Source: Streptomyces sp. CB02058 (GTDB lineage Bacteria; Actinomycetota; Actinomycetes; Streptomycetales; Streptomycetaceae). Taken from it: a DNA stretch of 64,000 nt. Of the stretch, positions 34,895-42,042 are shown piece by piece. The notes under the pieces were generated by a model. The model made no database searches. It was not told the origin of the DNA and saw only the letters and a program-made list of their open reading frames with translations. The stretch lies in NCBI RefSeq assembly GCF_001905505.1, contig NZ_LIPG01000004.1:924943-988942 (forward strand). Direction: 5' to 3'. Every line of letters starts with the position of its first letter. Positions within the stretch are counted from its first letter, which is position 1. Both the position numbers and the translations under genes were made by a program.

Positions 34895-35488
34895 TCACTC
34901 CCCCGCCGCACTCCCCCGCAACCGCTGCTCCATGCGCCCGATGGCCGCGCGGATCCCTCCGCCGTACCCGTCGCCCTCCAGTACCCCGGCCGCGTCCCAC
35001 GCCTGGTCCAGATGGAGCCGGGCCGCCTCGAAGCGCTGGAGCTTGAGATAGTCCGCCGCCAGATTGAGGTGCAGCGAGGGGAAGAAGGCCCGCACGGCCG
35101 ACGCGTCCCGATGCTCCCCGGGCAGGCCGGTCACCGACCCGGGCGACCCCGTGACCGACCCGGGTGGGGAGTCCTCGCCACGGGAATCCCCGTCAGGGAA
35201 GTCCTCGCCACGGGCGTCCCCGTCACGGGAGTCCTCGTCGGCCCCCTCCGCCCGGCCCGCGACCGCCCCGCCGCCGGCCAGTCCCTCCGCGGCCGTCAGC
35301 GCCCGGAGGTCCCAGGCGAGCTCGTCCCCGGGATCGTCCTGGGCGTCGGCCATGTAGTGCGCGAGGGTGCAGCGGTGCAGCGCGTCGCCGTGTTCCCCGA
35401 TCTCCGACCAGATGATGCCGAACCGGTTGCGGGCCTCTTCCCTGTCCCCCGCGTGGAGCAGCATGATCGCCTGGCCGATCCTGGTCAT
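34895..35488 (-). CDS. Helical-repeat (TPR-like) protein with repetitive acidic insert
   Basis: About 197 residues. The N-terminal (MTRIGQAIMLLHAGDREEARNRFGIIWSEIGEHGDALHRCTLAHYMADAQDD) and C-terminal (FFPSLHLNLAADYLKLQRFEAARLHLDQAWDAAG) parts look like TPR-type helix pairs of a conserved Streptomyces family with no known function. Between them lies a low-complexity insert with repeated GED, DSRGED and GSVTG units, coded by DNA tandem repeats at 35130-35235. The ATG at 35488 follows GGGGG at a good distance; a GTG at 35542 would give 215 residues. Confidence 0.7.
   Translation of the reverse strand: MTRIGQAIMLLHAGDREEARNRFGIIWSEIGEHGDALHRCTLAHYMADAQDDPGDELAWDLRALTAAEGLAGGGAVAGRAEGADEDSRDGDARGEDFPDGDSRGEDSPPGSVTGSPGSVTGLPGEHRDASAVRAFFPSLHLNLAADYLKLQRFEAARLHLDQAWDAAGVLEGDGYGGGIRAAIGRMEQRLRGSAAGE
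35130..35235 (-). repeat. In-frame minisatellite inside the TPR-like gene
   Basis: Two tandem unit types: about 21 bases (GTCACCGACCCGGG-type, from 35130, two copies) and exactly 30 bases (GTCCTCGCCACGGG-type, 35171-35200 and 35201-35230, then a partial copy). All units are multiples of three or keep the frame, so copy-number change would leave the protein in frame. Confidence 0.7.
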
Positions 35489-35555
35489 GACGACGTCCCC
35501 CGACGCTTCCCGCTGCTCCACTTCAGAGGTCTCCCTGATCACTGCCCGGCCTGTT

Positions 35556-35587
35556 CCGGTCGCTCAGACGCTAGCTGGAGCGACCGG
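35556..35587. terminator. Hairpin between ung and the TPR-like gene
   Basis: A perfect ten-base stem (CCGGTCGCTC at 35556-35565, GAGCGACCGG at 35578-35587) with a 12-base loop, nine bases beyond the ung stop codon. Probably the ung terminator. Confidence 0.65.
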
Positions 35588-35596
35588 CATTCCCGC

Positions 35597-36322
35597 TCAG
35601 GCGCGGGCCCGAGCCGCCGGGCGGTTCGCCCCGGTCCCCAGGTCCGGGATCCGCCAGTCGATGGCGTCGTGACCCTGCGCGGCGACGGCCTCGTTGATCT
35701 GGGTGAAGGGACGGGAGCCGAACCACTTCTTCGCGGAGAGCGGCGAGGGGTGGGCACCCTTGACCACGACATGGCGGTCCTGGTCGATCAGCGGGATCTT
35801 CTTCTGGGCGTAGTTCCCCCACAGCACGAAGACGGCCGGGTCGGGCCGCTCGGCCACCGCACGGATCACCGCGTCGGTGACCTTCTCCCAGCCCTTGGCC
35901 TTGTGCGAATTCGCCTCGCCGCCGCGGACCGTCAGAACCGCGTTGAGCAGCAGGACGCCCTGCTCGGCCCACGGCATCAGATATCCGTTGTCCGGGACCG
36001 GCAGGCCGAGCTCGTCGTTCATCTCCTTGTAGATGTTGCGCAGCGAGGGAGGCGTCCTGACGCCCGGCCTCACCGAGAAGCACAGGCCGTGCCCCTGACC
36101 CTCGCCGTGATACGGGTCCTGGCCGAGGATGAGCACCTTCACCCGCTCGTAGGGGGTCGCCTCCAGCGCGGCGAAGACCTCTTCGCGCGGCGGATAGACC
36201 GGCCCCCTGGCCCGCTCCTCCTCGACGAATTCCATGAGCTCCTTGAAGTAGGGCTTCTGCAGCTCTTCGCCGAGGACGCCGCGCCAGGACTCGGGCAGCA
36301 GGTCGGTGTCGGTCACGTCCAC
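35597..36322 (-). CDS. ung: Uracil-DNA glycosylase, family 1
   Basis: A 241-residue family 1 UDG that removes uracil from DNA for base excision repair. The catalytic water-activating loop GQDPYHG (about residues 66-72), the uracil-recognition strand VLLLNAVLTVRGGEANSH and the Leu-loop HPSPLSAKKWFGSRPF are all intact. Length is normal. The start is a GTG at 36322. It lies downstream of a peptide-binding lipoprotein gene on the same strand, with 84 bases and a hairpin between them. Confidence 0.96.
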   Translation of the reverse strand: MDVTDTDLLPESWRGVLGEELQKPYFKELMEFVEEERARGPVYPPREEVFAALEATPYERVKVLILGQDPYHGEGQGHGLCFSVRPGVRTPPSLRNIYKEMNDELGLPVPDNGYLMPWAEQGVLLLNAVLTVRGGEANSHKAKGWEKVTDAVIRAVAERPDPAVFVLWGNYAQKKIPLIDQDRHVVVKGAHPSPLSAKKWFGSRPFTQINEAVAAQGHDAIDWRIPDLGTGANRPAARARA

Positions 36323-36327
36323 AACCT

Positions 36328-36365
36328 CCGGTAAGCAATCCGTTCTTGACCACAGAACTTACCGG
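36328..36365 (-). terminator. Imperfect hairpin between peptide-binding lipoprotein gene and ung
   Basis: CCGGTAAG (36328-36335) pairs with CTTACCGG (36358-36365), and inside it GTTCT (36342-36346) can pair with AGAAC. It could end the upstream lipoprotein transcript or sit in the ung leader. Confidence 0.4.
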
Positions 36366-36406
36366 GGACCACTGACAACGGACCTGCCGAGCCTGCTGCC
36401 GCCCGC

Positions 36407-37993
36407 CTACCAGCTGGTCTTGCGGTACAGCTCCCACATCTGCATGACGGTCTGCGGGTCGAGCGCGCGCTCGCCGCCGCCGATGTCCTCGCCCGCGGCC
36501 ACGTACAGCTTGCCCTGCCACAGGGGCAGCAGCCGCACGTCCTTGACGAGGATCTCCTGCGCCCGCTTGAACTGCTGGGAGACGGCGCCGCGGTCGCTCT
36601 CCTTGCGGGAGGACGGCAGCAGCTCGTCGGTGATCTCGTCGGTGAGGTAGGGAGTGCCGGTGACGCTGTCCTTGCCCACGAAGGGCGCGATGAAGTTGTC
36701 GGGGTCCGGGAAGTCGGGGAACCAGCCTCGGCCGAAGACCGGGTAGTCGCCCTTGGTGAAGCCCTCCTGGAAGGTCTTCCACGGCGCGCTCTTCAGCGTG
36801 ATGCGGAACAGTCCGGACGCCTCCAGCTGACGCTTGAGCTCGGCGAACTCCGGCGCGGTGGAGGAGCCGTAGCGGTCCGTGGTGTACCAGAAGGTCATCT
36901 CGACGGGCTCGGTGATCCCCGCGTCGGTGAGGATCGCCTCGGCCTTGGCGGTGTCCGGGTCGCCGAAGGAGTCGAAGAAGCTGGTGGCGTGCCCCGCGAT
37001 GCCCTTGGGAACCATGGAGTAGAGCGGTTCGGCGGTGCCCTGGTAGACCTTGGCGACGAGGGCGTCGCGGTTCACGATCTGGGCGATGGCCTTGCGGACG
37101 GCGGGGTTCCCGGCCGCAGGGTCCTTGGGGTTGAAGACGAGGAAGCGGATGTCGGCGCCGACCGTCTCGACGATCTGCAGGCCGTTGTTGTCCGACTTGT
37201 TGTCTTCCAGACCGATGACCTCCTCGGCGGTCAGACCGCGGTAGGTGGCGTCGATCTCCTTGTCCTTCAGCGCCGCCACCATGGGCTCGGAGTCCTCGAA
37301 GTAGCGGATGGTGACGGCGGTGTTCTTCCGGTCGGCGAATCCCTTGTAGCCGGGGTTCTTCGACAGCTCGGCCTTGTTGCCCGGCTCGTACGCGTCGAGG
37401 ATGTACGGCCCCGAGCCGGTGACCTTGCCGTCGTCACGGATGCTGTCCGCCGGGTACTCGCTCGGGGGGACGATCGACATCGCGGGGGTGGCCAGGATGA
37501 AGGGGAAGGTCGCGTCCGCCTTGCTCAGGTGGAAGATGACCGTGTCGTCGCCCTTGGTCTCCACCCGGTCCAGGGAGCCGAGCAGACCGGCAGGGCCTCC
37601 CTTGACCTTGATCTTCACGATCCGGTCGATGGAGTACTTCACGGCCTCGGCGTCGATCTTCTCCCCGTTGGAGAACTTCAGGCCGGAGTTCAGGGTGCAC
37701 CGGTACGCCATGCTCGTGGCGTCGGTGAACCGGCACTCCTCGGCCGCGTCGGGCTCGGGGCTGGTGCTGCCGGTCGGGAAGCTCACGAGGGTCTGGAAGA
37801 CGTTCCTCATGAGCTCCCAGGAACCGTCCCACGCGGCAGCCGGATCGAGGGTCGAGGGCGAGCTCGTCGTTCCGACCGATATCTGCTGGTCCGTTTCGGA
37901 ACTGCTGTCGGACAGCAGTCCGCAGCCGGCCAGCACAGAAAGGGAAGCAAGGGCTGCAGCAACCTGCAGACTGGCCCGGTAGAACACGTGCAC
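36407..37993 (-). CDS. ABC transporter substrate-binding lipoprotein (peptide/DppA-OppA family)
   Basis: A 528-residue extracellular binding protein of family SBP_bac_5. A lipoprotein signal (residues 1-24, lipobox SVLAGCG with Cys-24) anchors it to the outer face of the membrane. The family start TLDPAAAWDGSWELMRNVFQTLV and the central block SGPYILDAYEPGNKAELSKNP are clear. It likely binds peptides or another organic ligand. No permease or ATPase gene is adjacent, so it may be an orphan binding protein that shares a transporter. Confidence 0.93.
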   Translation of the reverse strand: MHVFYRASLQVAAALASLSVLAGCGLLSDSSSETDQQISVGTTSSPSTLDPAAAWDGSWELMRNVFQTLVSFPTGSTSPEPDAAEECRFTDATSMAYRCTLNSGLKFSNGEKIDAEAVKYSIDRIVKIKVKGGPAGLLGSLDRVETKGDDTVIFHLSKADATFPFILATPAMSIVPPSEYPADSIRDDGKVTGSGPYILDAYEPGNKAELSKNPGYKGFADRKNTAVTIRYFEDSEPMVAALKDKEIDATYRGLTAEEVIGLEDNKSDNNGLQIVETVGADIRFLVFNPKDPAAGNPAVRKAIAQIVNRDALVAKVYQGTAEPLYSMVPKGIAGHATSFFDSFGDPDTAKAEAILTDAGITEPVEMTFWYTTDRYGSSTAPEFAELKRQLEASGLFRITLKSAPWKTFQEGFTKGDYPVFGRGWFPDFPDPDNFIAPFVGKDSVTGTPYLTDEITDELLPSSRKESDRGAVSQQFKRAQEILVKDVRLLPLWQGKLYVAAGEDIGGGERALDPQTVMQMWELYRKTSW

Positions 37994-38106
37994 GCTCCTC
38001 GATCAGCCTTGGGGTCGGCAGACCATACCGCAGTGCCCCACCGAGCCAATCCGCAGGCCCGGCGGGGCACTTGAGTCAATCAGGGCCAAAGTGGCGCAGT
38101 CCTACC

Positions 38107-38862
38107 TCAGGCGACGCCCGCGTTCAGGAAAATACCGCCGTCGACCACGAGCGTCTGCCCCGTGACCCAGTCGGACTGCGAGGACGTGAGGAAGGCGGCG
38201 GCGCCGCCGATGTCCTCCGGGACACCGAGCCGGCCGAGCGGGTAGGCGGCCGCTGCCTCGGCCTCACGGCCCTCGTACAGCGCCTCCGCGAACCTGGTCT
38301 TCACCACGGCCGGTGCGATCGCGTTGACCCGCACGACCGGCGCGAACTCGTGCGCCAGCTGGAGGGTCAGGTTGACCATGGCCGCCTTGCTCATCCCGTA
38401 CGCGCCGATGAACGGCGAGGCGGAGACACCGGCGACGGAGGCGATGTTGACGATCGCCCCGCCGTTCTCCCTCTGCCACGCCTTCCAGGTCTGCTGGGCG
38501 AAGCCGAGCGCCGAGATCACGTTGGTCTCGTAGACCTTGCGGGCCACGTTGAGATCGAGCTCGGCCATCGGCCCGAAGACCGGGTTCGTACCGGCGTTGT
38601 TGATCAGGTAGTCGACCCGGCCGAACGCCTCCATGGCCCGCTCGATGGCCGCCGCCTGGTGCGCCTCGTCGTGGGCCTTGCCCGCGATGCCCACCGCACG
38701 GTCGGCGCCGAGCTTCTCGACGGCCTCCTTCAGCGCGTCCTCGCCGCGGCCCGTGATGACGACCTTGTCGCCCCGGGCGACGAGCGCCTCGGCGATGCCG
38801 TAGCCGATGCCCCGGCTCGCGCCCGTGATGAGCGCGACCTTGCCACTGTCCTGCGTTGTCAT
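38107..38862 (-). CDS. SDR family oxidoreductase
   Basis: A 251-residue classical short-chain dehydrogenase. The cofactor motif TGASRGIGYGIAEAL (residues 14-28), NNAGTNPVFG and the catalytic YGMSK (in VASVAGVSASPFIGAYGMSKAAM-like context) are present. Its sequence resembles FabG-like ketoreductases but the substrate is unknown. It lies 22 bases downstream of a second SDR gene on the same strand, so both form an operon. Confidence 0.93.
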   Translation of the reverse strand: MTTQDSGKVALITGASRGIGYGIAEALVARGDKVVITGRGEDALKEAVEKLGADRAVGIAGKAHDEAHQAAAIERAMEAFGRVDYLINNAGTNPVFGPMAELDLNVARKVYETNVISALGFAQQTWKAWQRENGGAIVNIASVAGVSASPFIGAYGMSKAAMVNLTLQLAHEFAPVVRVNAIAPAVVKTRFAEALYEGREAEAAAAYPLGRLGVPEDIGGAAAFLTSSQSDWVTGQTLVVDGGIFLNAGVA

Positions 38863-38884
38863 GGTGTCCGTAGCCCTTCCGGGG

Positions 38885-39646
38885 TCAGTTGAGCGGTCCG
38901 CCGGCGACGTACATGACCTGGCCGGACACGAAACCCGCGTCGTCGCCGGTGAAGAAGGCGATGGCGTTGGCGATGTCCTCGGGGTGCCCCACGCGCTGCA
39001 CCGGGATCTGCGTCGCGGCGGCGGCCTGGAACTCCTCGAAGCCCATGCCGACCCGGGCGGCCGTCTGGGCGGTCATCTCGGTGACGATGAAGCCGGGGGC
39101 CACGGCGTTGGCGGTGACGCCGAACTTGCCGAGCTCCTTGGCGAGCGTCTTGGTGAAGCCCTGGAGACCGGCCTTGACGGCGGAGTAGTTCGCCTGGCCG
39201 CGGTTGCCCAGCGCCGAGGAGGAGGAGAGCGAGACGATCCGGCCGAACTTGGCCTCGACCATGTGCGACTGGACGGCCTTCGCCATCAGGAACGCGCCCT
39301 TGAGGTGCACGTTCATCACGAGGTCCCAGTCGGACTCGCTCATCTTGAAGAGCAGGTTGTCGCGGAGCACACCCGCGTTGTTGACGAGGATCGTCGGGGC
39401 GCCGAGCTCGGCGGCGACGCGCGCGACGGCGGCTTCCACCTGCGCGCTGTCCGACACATCGCAGCCGACGGCGAGGGCCTTGCCCCCGGCGTCGGTGATC
39501 TTCTCGACCGTGTCCTTGCACGCCGCCTCGTCGAGGTCGAGTACGGCGACGGCGCGGCCCTCGGCCGCCAGGCGTACGGCGGTGGCGGCGCCGATGCCCC
39601 GTGCCGCTCCCGTCACGATGGCGACGCGCTGCTCGGTGGTGGACAT
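38885..39646 (-). CDS. fabG: 3-oxoacyl-ACP reductase FabG-like (SDR)
   Basis: A 253-residue SDR with TGAARGIGAATAVRLA (residues 12-27), NNAGVLRDNLLFKM, and the catalytic SSSSALGNRGQANYSAVKAG (Ser and YxxxK). This is the FabG pattern for reducing 3-oxoacyl thioesters with NADPH. It is first in a two-gene unit with another SDR. Since the primary fatty-acid genes are elsewhere, it may serve a secondary lipid or degradation pathway. A palindrome 58 bases upstream may bind a regulator. Confidence 0.88.
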   Translation of the reverse strand: MSTTEQRVAIVTGAARGIGAATAVRLAAEGRAVAVLDLDEAACKDTVEKITDAGGKALAVGCDVSDSAQVEAAVARVAAELGAPTILVNNAGVLRDNLLFKMSESDWDLVMNVHLKGAFLMAKAVQSHMVEAKFGRIVSLSSSSALGNRGQANYSAVKAGLQGFTKTLAKELGKFGVTANAVAPGFIVTEMTAQTAARVGMGFEEFQAAAATQIPVQRVGHPEDIANAIAFFTGDDAGFVSGQVMYVAGGPLN

Positions 39647-39703
39647 GCTTGGTTCTCCTCGCCCTTGGATCGCGGCTCAGCGGACGTCAGGAAGTTCCCG
39701 ATA

Positions 39704-39721
39704 ACTGAGCAACCGCTTAGT
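39704..39721. promoter_or_regulatory. Candidate operator upstream of the fabG-like operon
   Basis: ACTGAGC-AACC-GCTTAGT, an 18-base palindrome with six of seven pairs matched, located 58-75 bases before the start codon. The pattern resembles operators of TetR-type fatty-acid regulators, though no such gene is adjacent. Confidence 0.45.
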
Positions 39722-39848
39722 ACCTTCAGCAGACGAGACGCTAGAAGCCCTGGCACCCGGTGTCAACGGCACACGGGGGCACGGGCACATGTCACACCGG
39801 ACGGCGCCGCCGCTCCCGGCCTCCGGGGCGGCGGCGCCGACGGCAGGA

Positions 39849-40232
39849 TCAGCGCACCAGCAGGTCGAGCAGCCGCTCGACCTCGGCCGCCGGGTCGGCG
39901 GTCAGACCGCTGTGCACGACGCCCGGCTGGACAACTGTCGAGCGCGGCGCGATGAGCCAGCGGAAGCGCCGCCCCGGGTCGTCACCGGCGGCCTGGCCCG
40001 CCGCGTCGCCACCCGTGCAGACCCCTTCCACCGCGCGCAGCGCGGCTCGCACCCCGACCACGTCCGCCTGCGGGTCGAGCGCCCTGAGCTTGTGCTCGTC
40101 CAGGTGCGTCCGCGCGGCGACGAAGGACTTGGCGCGGCAGTAGACCAGCACACCCGCGTTGAAGCACTCCCCCCGCTCGACGCGCGGAACGACGCGCAGG
40201 ACCGCGTACTCGAAGACATCGCGCGTGCTCAT
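39849..40232 (-). CDS. DUF3037 domain protein
   Basis: A 127-residue protein of family DUF3037, starting MSTRDVFEYAVLRVVPRVERGECFNAGVLVYCRAKSFVAA, where the family consensus is strongest. Its function is unknown. It overlaps the 3' end of the HipA-like kinase gene by four bases (ATGA), so the two are co-translated and very likely act together. It may be a partner or substrate of the kinase; this is inference. Confidence 0.88.
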   Translation of the reverse strand: MSTRDVFEYAVLRVVPRVERGECFNAGVLVYCRAKSFVAARTHLDEHKLRALDPQADVVGVRAALRAVEGVCTGGDAAGQAAGDDPGRRFRWLIAPRSTVVQPGVVHSGLTADPAAEVERLLDLLVR

Positions 40233-41113
40233 CGGCCGCCGTCCTTGCCGCTACGTCCGGCGTCCGCCTGGGCGGCGCGGTCCTTCTTCGTCGGGTGGGG
40301 CCAGGGCGTGAGGTGCTCGGTGAGCCAGCCCGGGGCCTGCGAGGGGCGCTTCCCGCTCGGCGCGTCCATGAGGATCCGCTCGTGCATGCCCTGGGCGCGG
40401 GCCAGCAGCGGCTCCACGTAGGCCCGGCGCAGCTGGTCCGTGGTCTCGAAGCCGGGCTCGCCGGCCAGCCACTCGTCGGGCACATCGGCCGCCACCTCGG
40501 TGAGGAGTTCCTCGGTGACGAGCGGGGCCAGCTCGGCGGCGGCGGCCGCGATGTCCGGCCCGAACGGCGCGAGGACATGGTCGGACGCGTTGTACGGCTT
40601 GGCCGCCGACGCCTGCGCGCCCGGCCAGTTGTGGTGCCAGATCATGGTGGCGCCGTGGTCGATCAGCCAGAGGTCACCGTGCCAGACCAGCATGTTGGGA
40701 TTGCGCCACGACCGGTCGACGTTGTTGATCAACGCGTCGAACCAGACGATCTTCCCGGCCTCCGCGGCCCCGACCTCGTACGCGAGCGGATCGAAGCCGA
40801 GCGAACCGGGCAGATAGTCCATGCCCAGGTTGAGCCCGGCACTGCCCTTGAGAAGCTCCTGCACCTCCTGGTCCGGCTCGGCGAGACCGATGACGGGGTC
40901 GAGCTGGATGGTCACCAGCTCCGGCACGCGCAGCCCCAGCCTCCTGCCGAGCTCTCCGCAGATGACCTCCGCGACGAGGGTCTTGCGACCCTGCCCCGCT
41001 CCGGTGAATTTCATGACGTACGTGCCCAGGTCGTCGGCCTCGACGATCCCGGGCAGCGAGCCACCCTCACGCAAAGGCGTGACATAGCGGGTCGCTACGA
41101 CCTCTTCCAGCAT
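40229..41113 (-). CDS. HipA-like kinase family protein
   Basis: A 294-residue protein of the HipA-like (HipA_2) group. The possible ATP lysine is in YVMKFTG (Lys-35), and the catalytic core is visible as INNVDRSWRNPNML (Asp-133, Asn-138/140) and LWLIDHGATMIWH (Asp-152), so the kinase residues seem intact. HipA proteins phosphorylate targets such as glutamyl-tRNA synthetase, but this short group lacks the usual N-terminal subdomain and has no HipB antitoxin beside it; instead it is coupled to DUF3037. The start ATG at 41113 lies right next to an integrase remnant. Confidence 0.85.
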   Translation of the reverse strand: MLEEVVATRYVTPLREGGSLPGIVEADDLGTYVMKFTGAGQGRKTLVAEVICGELGRRLGLRVPELVTIQLDPVIGLAEPDQEVQELLKGSAGLNLGMDYLPGSLGFDPLAYEVGAAEAGKIVWFDALINNVDRSWRNPNMLVWHGDLWLIDHGATMIWHHNWPGAQASAAKPYNASDHVLAPFGPDIAAAAAELAPLVTEELLTEVAADVPDEWLAGEPGFETTDQLRRAYVEPLLARAQGMHERILMDAPSGKRPSQAPGWLTEHLTPWPHPTKKDRAAQADAGRSGKDGGR

Positions 41114-41132
41114 GTTCCCAGGCCACCCATCT

Positions 41133-41366
41133 CTACAGCCTTGCAATCCACGGACGACCTCTCCGGGGCGTAGGGGTGAGAAGCGGCGATCGACGACGCT
41201 GGGGCGATTCCGGGGAGCTTCGACCGTCGTCCCGCTCTCCCCGCTCCCCAAGCAGTCCGTCGACGGTTCCCCGCCCCTTGCGGCAAGCCTCCTGCATGAA
41301 GTGAGCATAGTAACCGAGGGTGATCGCGGGCGAGGAGTGCCCGAGCCACTGCGACGCCGAGGTCAC
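41133..41366 (-). pseudogene. 3' remnant of a tyrosine recombinase (phage/ICE integrase)
   Basis: On the minus strand, 77 codons begin (V)TSASQWLGHSSPAITLGYYAHFMQEA, which is the C-terminal catalytic core of actinobacterial integrases (LGH-x-Y: His and the nucleophile Tyr at GYYAHF), and end with a typical tail (KGRGTVDGLLGERGER). The N-terminal 300 or more residues, with the Arg and first His-x-x-Arg, are absent: similarity stops abruptly near 41368. This is a decayed fragment of an integrated element whose remaining part is lost. It lies 20 bases upstream of the HipA-like gene. Confidence 0.75.
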
Positions 41367-41403
41367 AGCCTGCTCTCTCTTCGCACCCTCGCAGTGGGAT
41401 GCC

Positions 41404-41604
41404 GTGCAAGTGGGGAATCAGCATCTGCTCGCCGACCTCACCTACCAAATCTCCTTCGGCAAGGCTGAGTTCAATTATGAGTACACAGGCCTGGTGACCT
41501 TCCGCCTGACGGATGTCGATGCCTTGGAGCCCGGCCAGGTGTGGGCCGATGGCCGGAGCATGGCGCGCGAAGCCTTCGAAGAACTGGCCGACGAATCCTG
41601 CTGA
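41404..41604 (+). CDS. Short ORF or gene fragment within the element scar
   Basis: A 66-codon frame from a GTG at 41404 (VQVGNQHLLADLTYQISFGK to FEELADESC). It has lower GC and more AT-ending codons than its neighbours (such as aat, cat, tat, gat), like mobile-element genes. It may be the 3' end of a lost gene or a real small gene. No family recognised. Confidence 0.3.
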   Translation: MQVGNQHLLADLTYQISFGKAEFNYEYTGLVTFRLTDVDALEPGQVWADGRSMAREAFEELADESC

Positions 41605-41685
41605 GGCTGCTTGGCACCGCCCTCGGCATGCTTCACACGGCCTTCCGAGAGGGCGGTTCGTGAGTACCTCCGCACGCCACCGCCG

Positions 41686-41905
41686 TCACCCCTCCGCGAG
41701 CGGGGCGCCGACCAGCTTCGTCAGGAACCGGTCCACCTGTTCATCCAGCGGGGGCCAGGGCGACTCGGGTTGGTTGACGCGTAGCGAGACGGCTCCGTGG
41801 ACGGCCGCGCGAAGGTCCAGGGCGACGGTCTCCGCGTCGCCGCGCGGCGCCAGACTGGCCGGGGACGAGGTGCTTCGCGGTAGCGGGCAGCCGTGGGGCC
41901 TGGTC
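41686..41905 (-). pseudogene. 3' remnant of a TetR family regulator
   Basis: Reading leftward to a stop at 41686-41688, the frame gives APRGDAETVALDLRAAVHG and then SLRVNQPESPWPPLDEQVD and RFLTKLVGAPLAEG. This is the well-conserved C-terminus of a TetR regulator group common in Streptomyces. The DNA-binding domain is missing; the frame loses similarity around 41900. It is a truncated gene, next to the MmpL-like gene and in the same direction, so it may be a lost regulator of that exporter or a passenger of the element that left the integrase fragment. Confidence 0.65.
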
Positions 41906-42042
41906 AGCGGTTGAGGACGTGGCCTCGGCCACGCCCTGCTTCAGGTGGATTCGTGCGCGGGTCACGGCGTGCACCGTGACCCGCGCCGCCGGCTCCAGAG
42001 GTTGCGGAAGCCGGCAGTGATCCGAGCTGCGGCGAGGCGCGG

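Noticed and set aside
41133..41366. Functional recombinase
   Set aside because: Only the last 77 codons remain; the catalytic Arg and first His-x-x-Arg region are missing.
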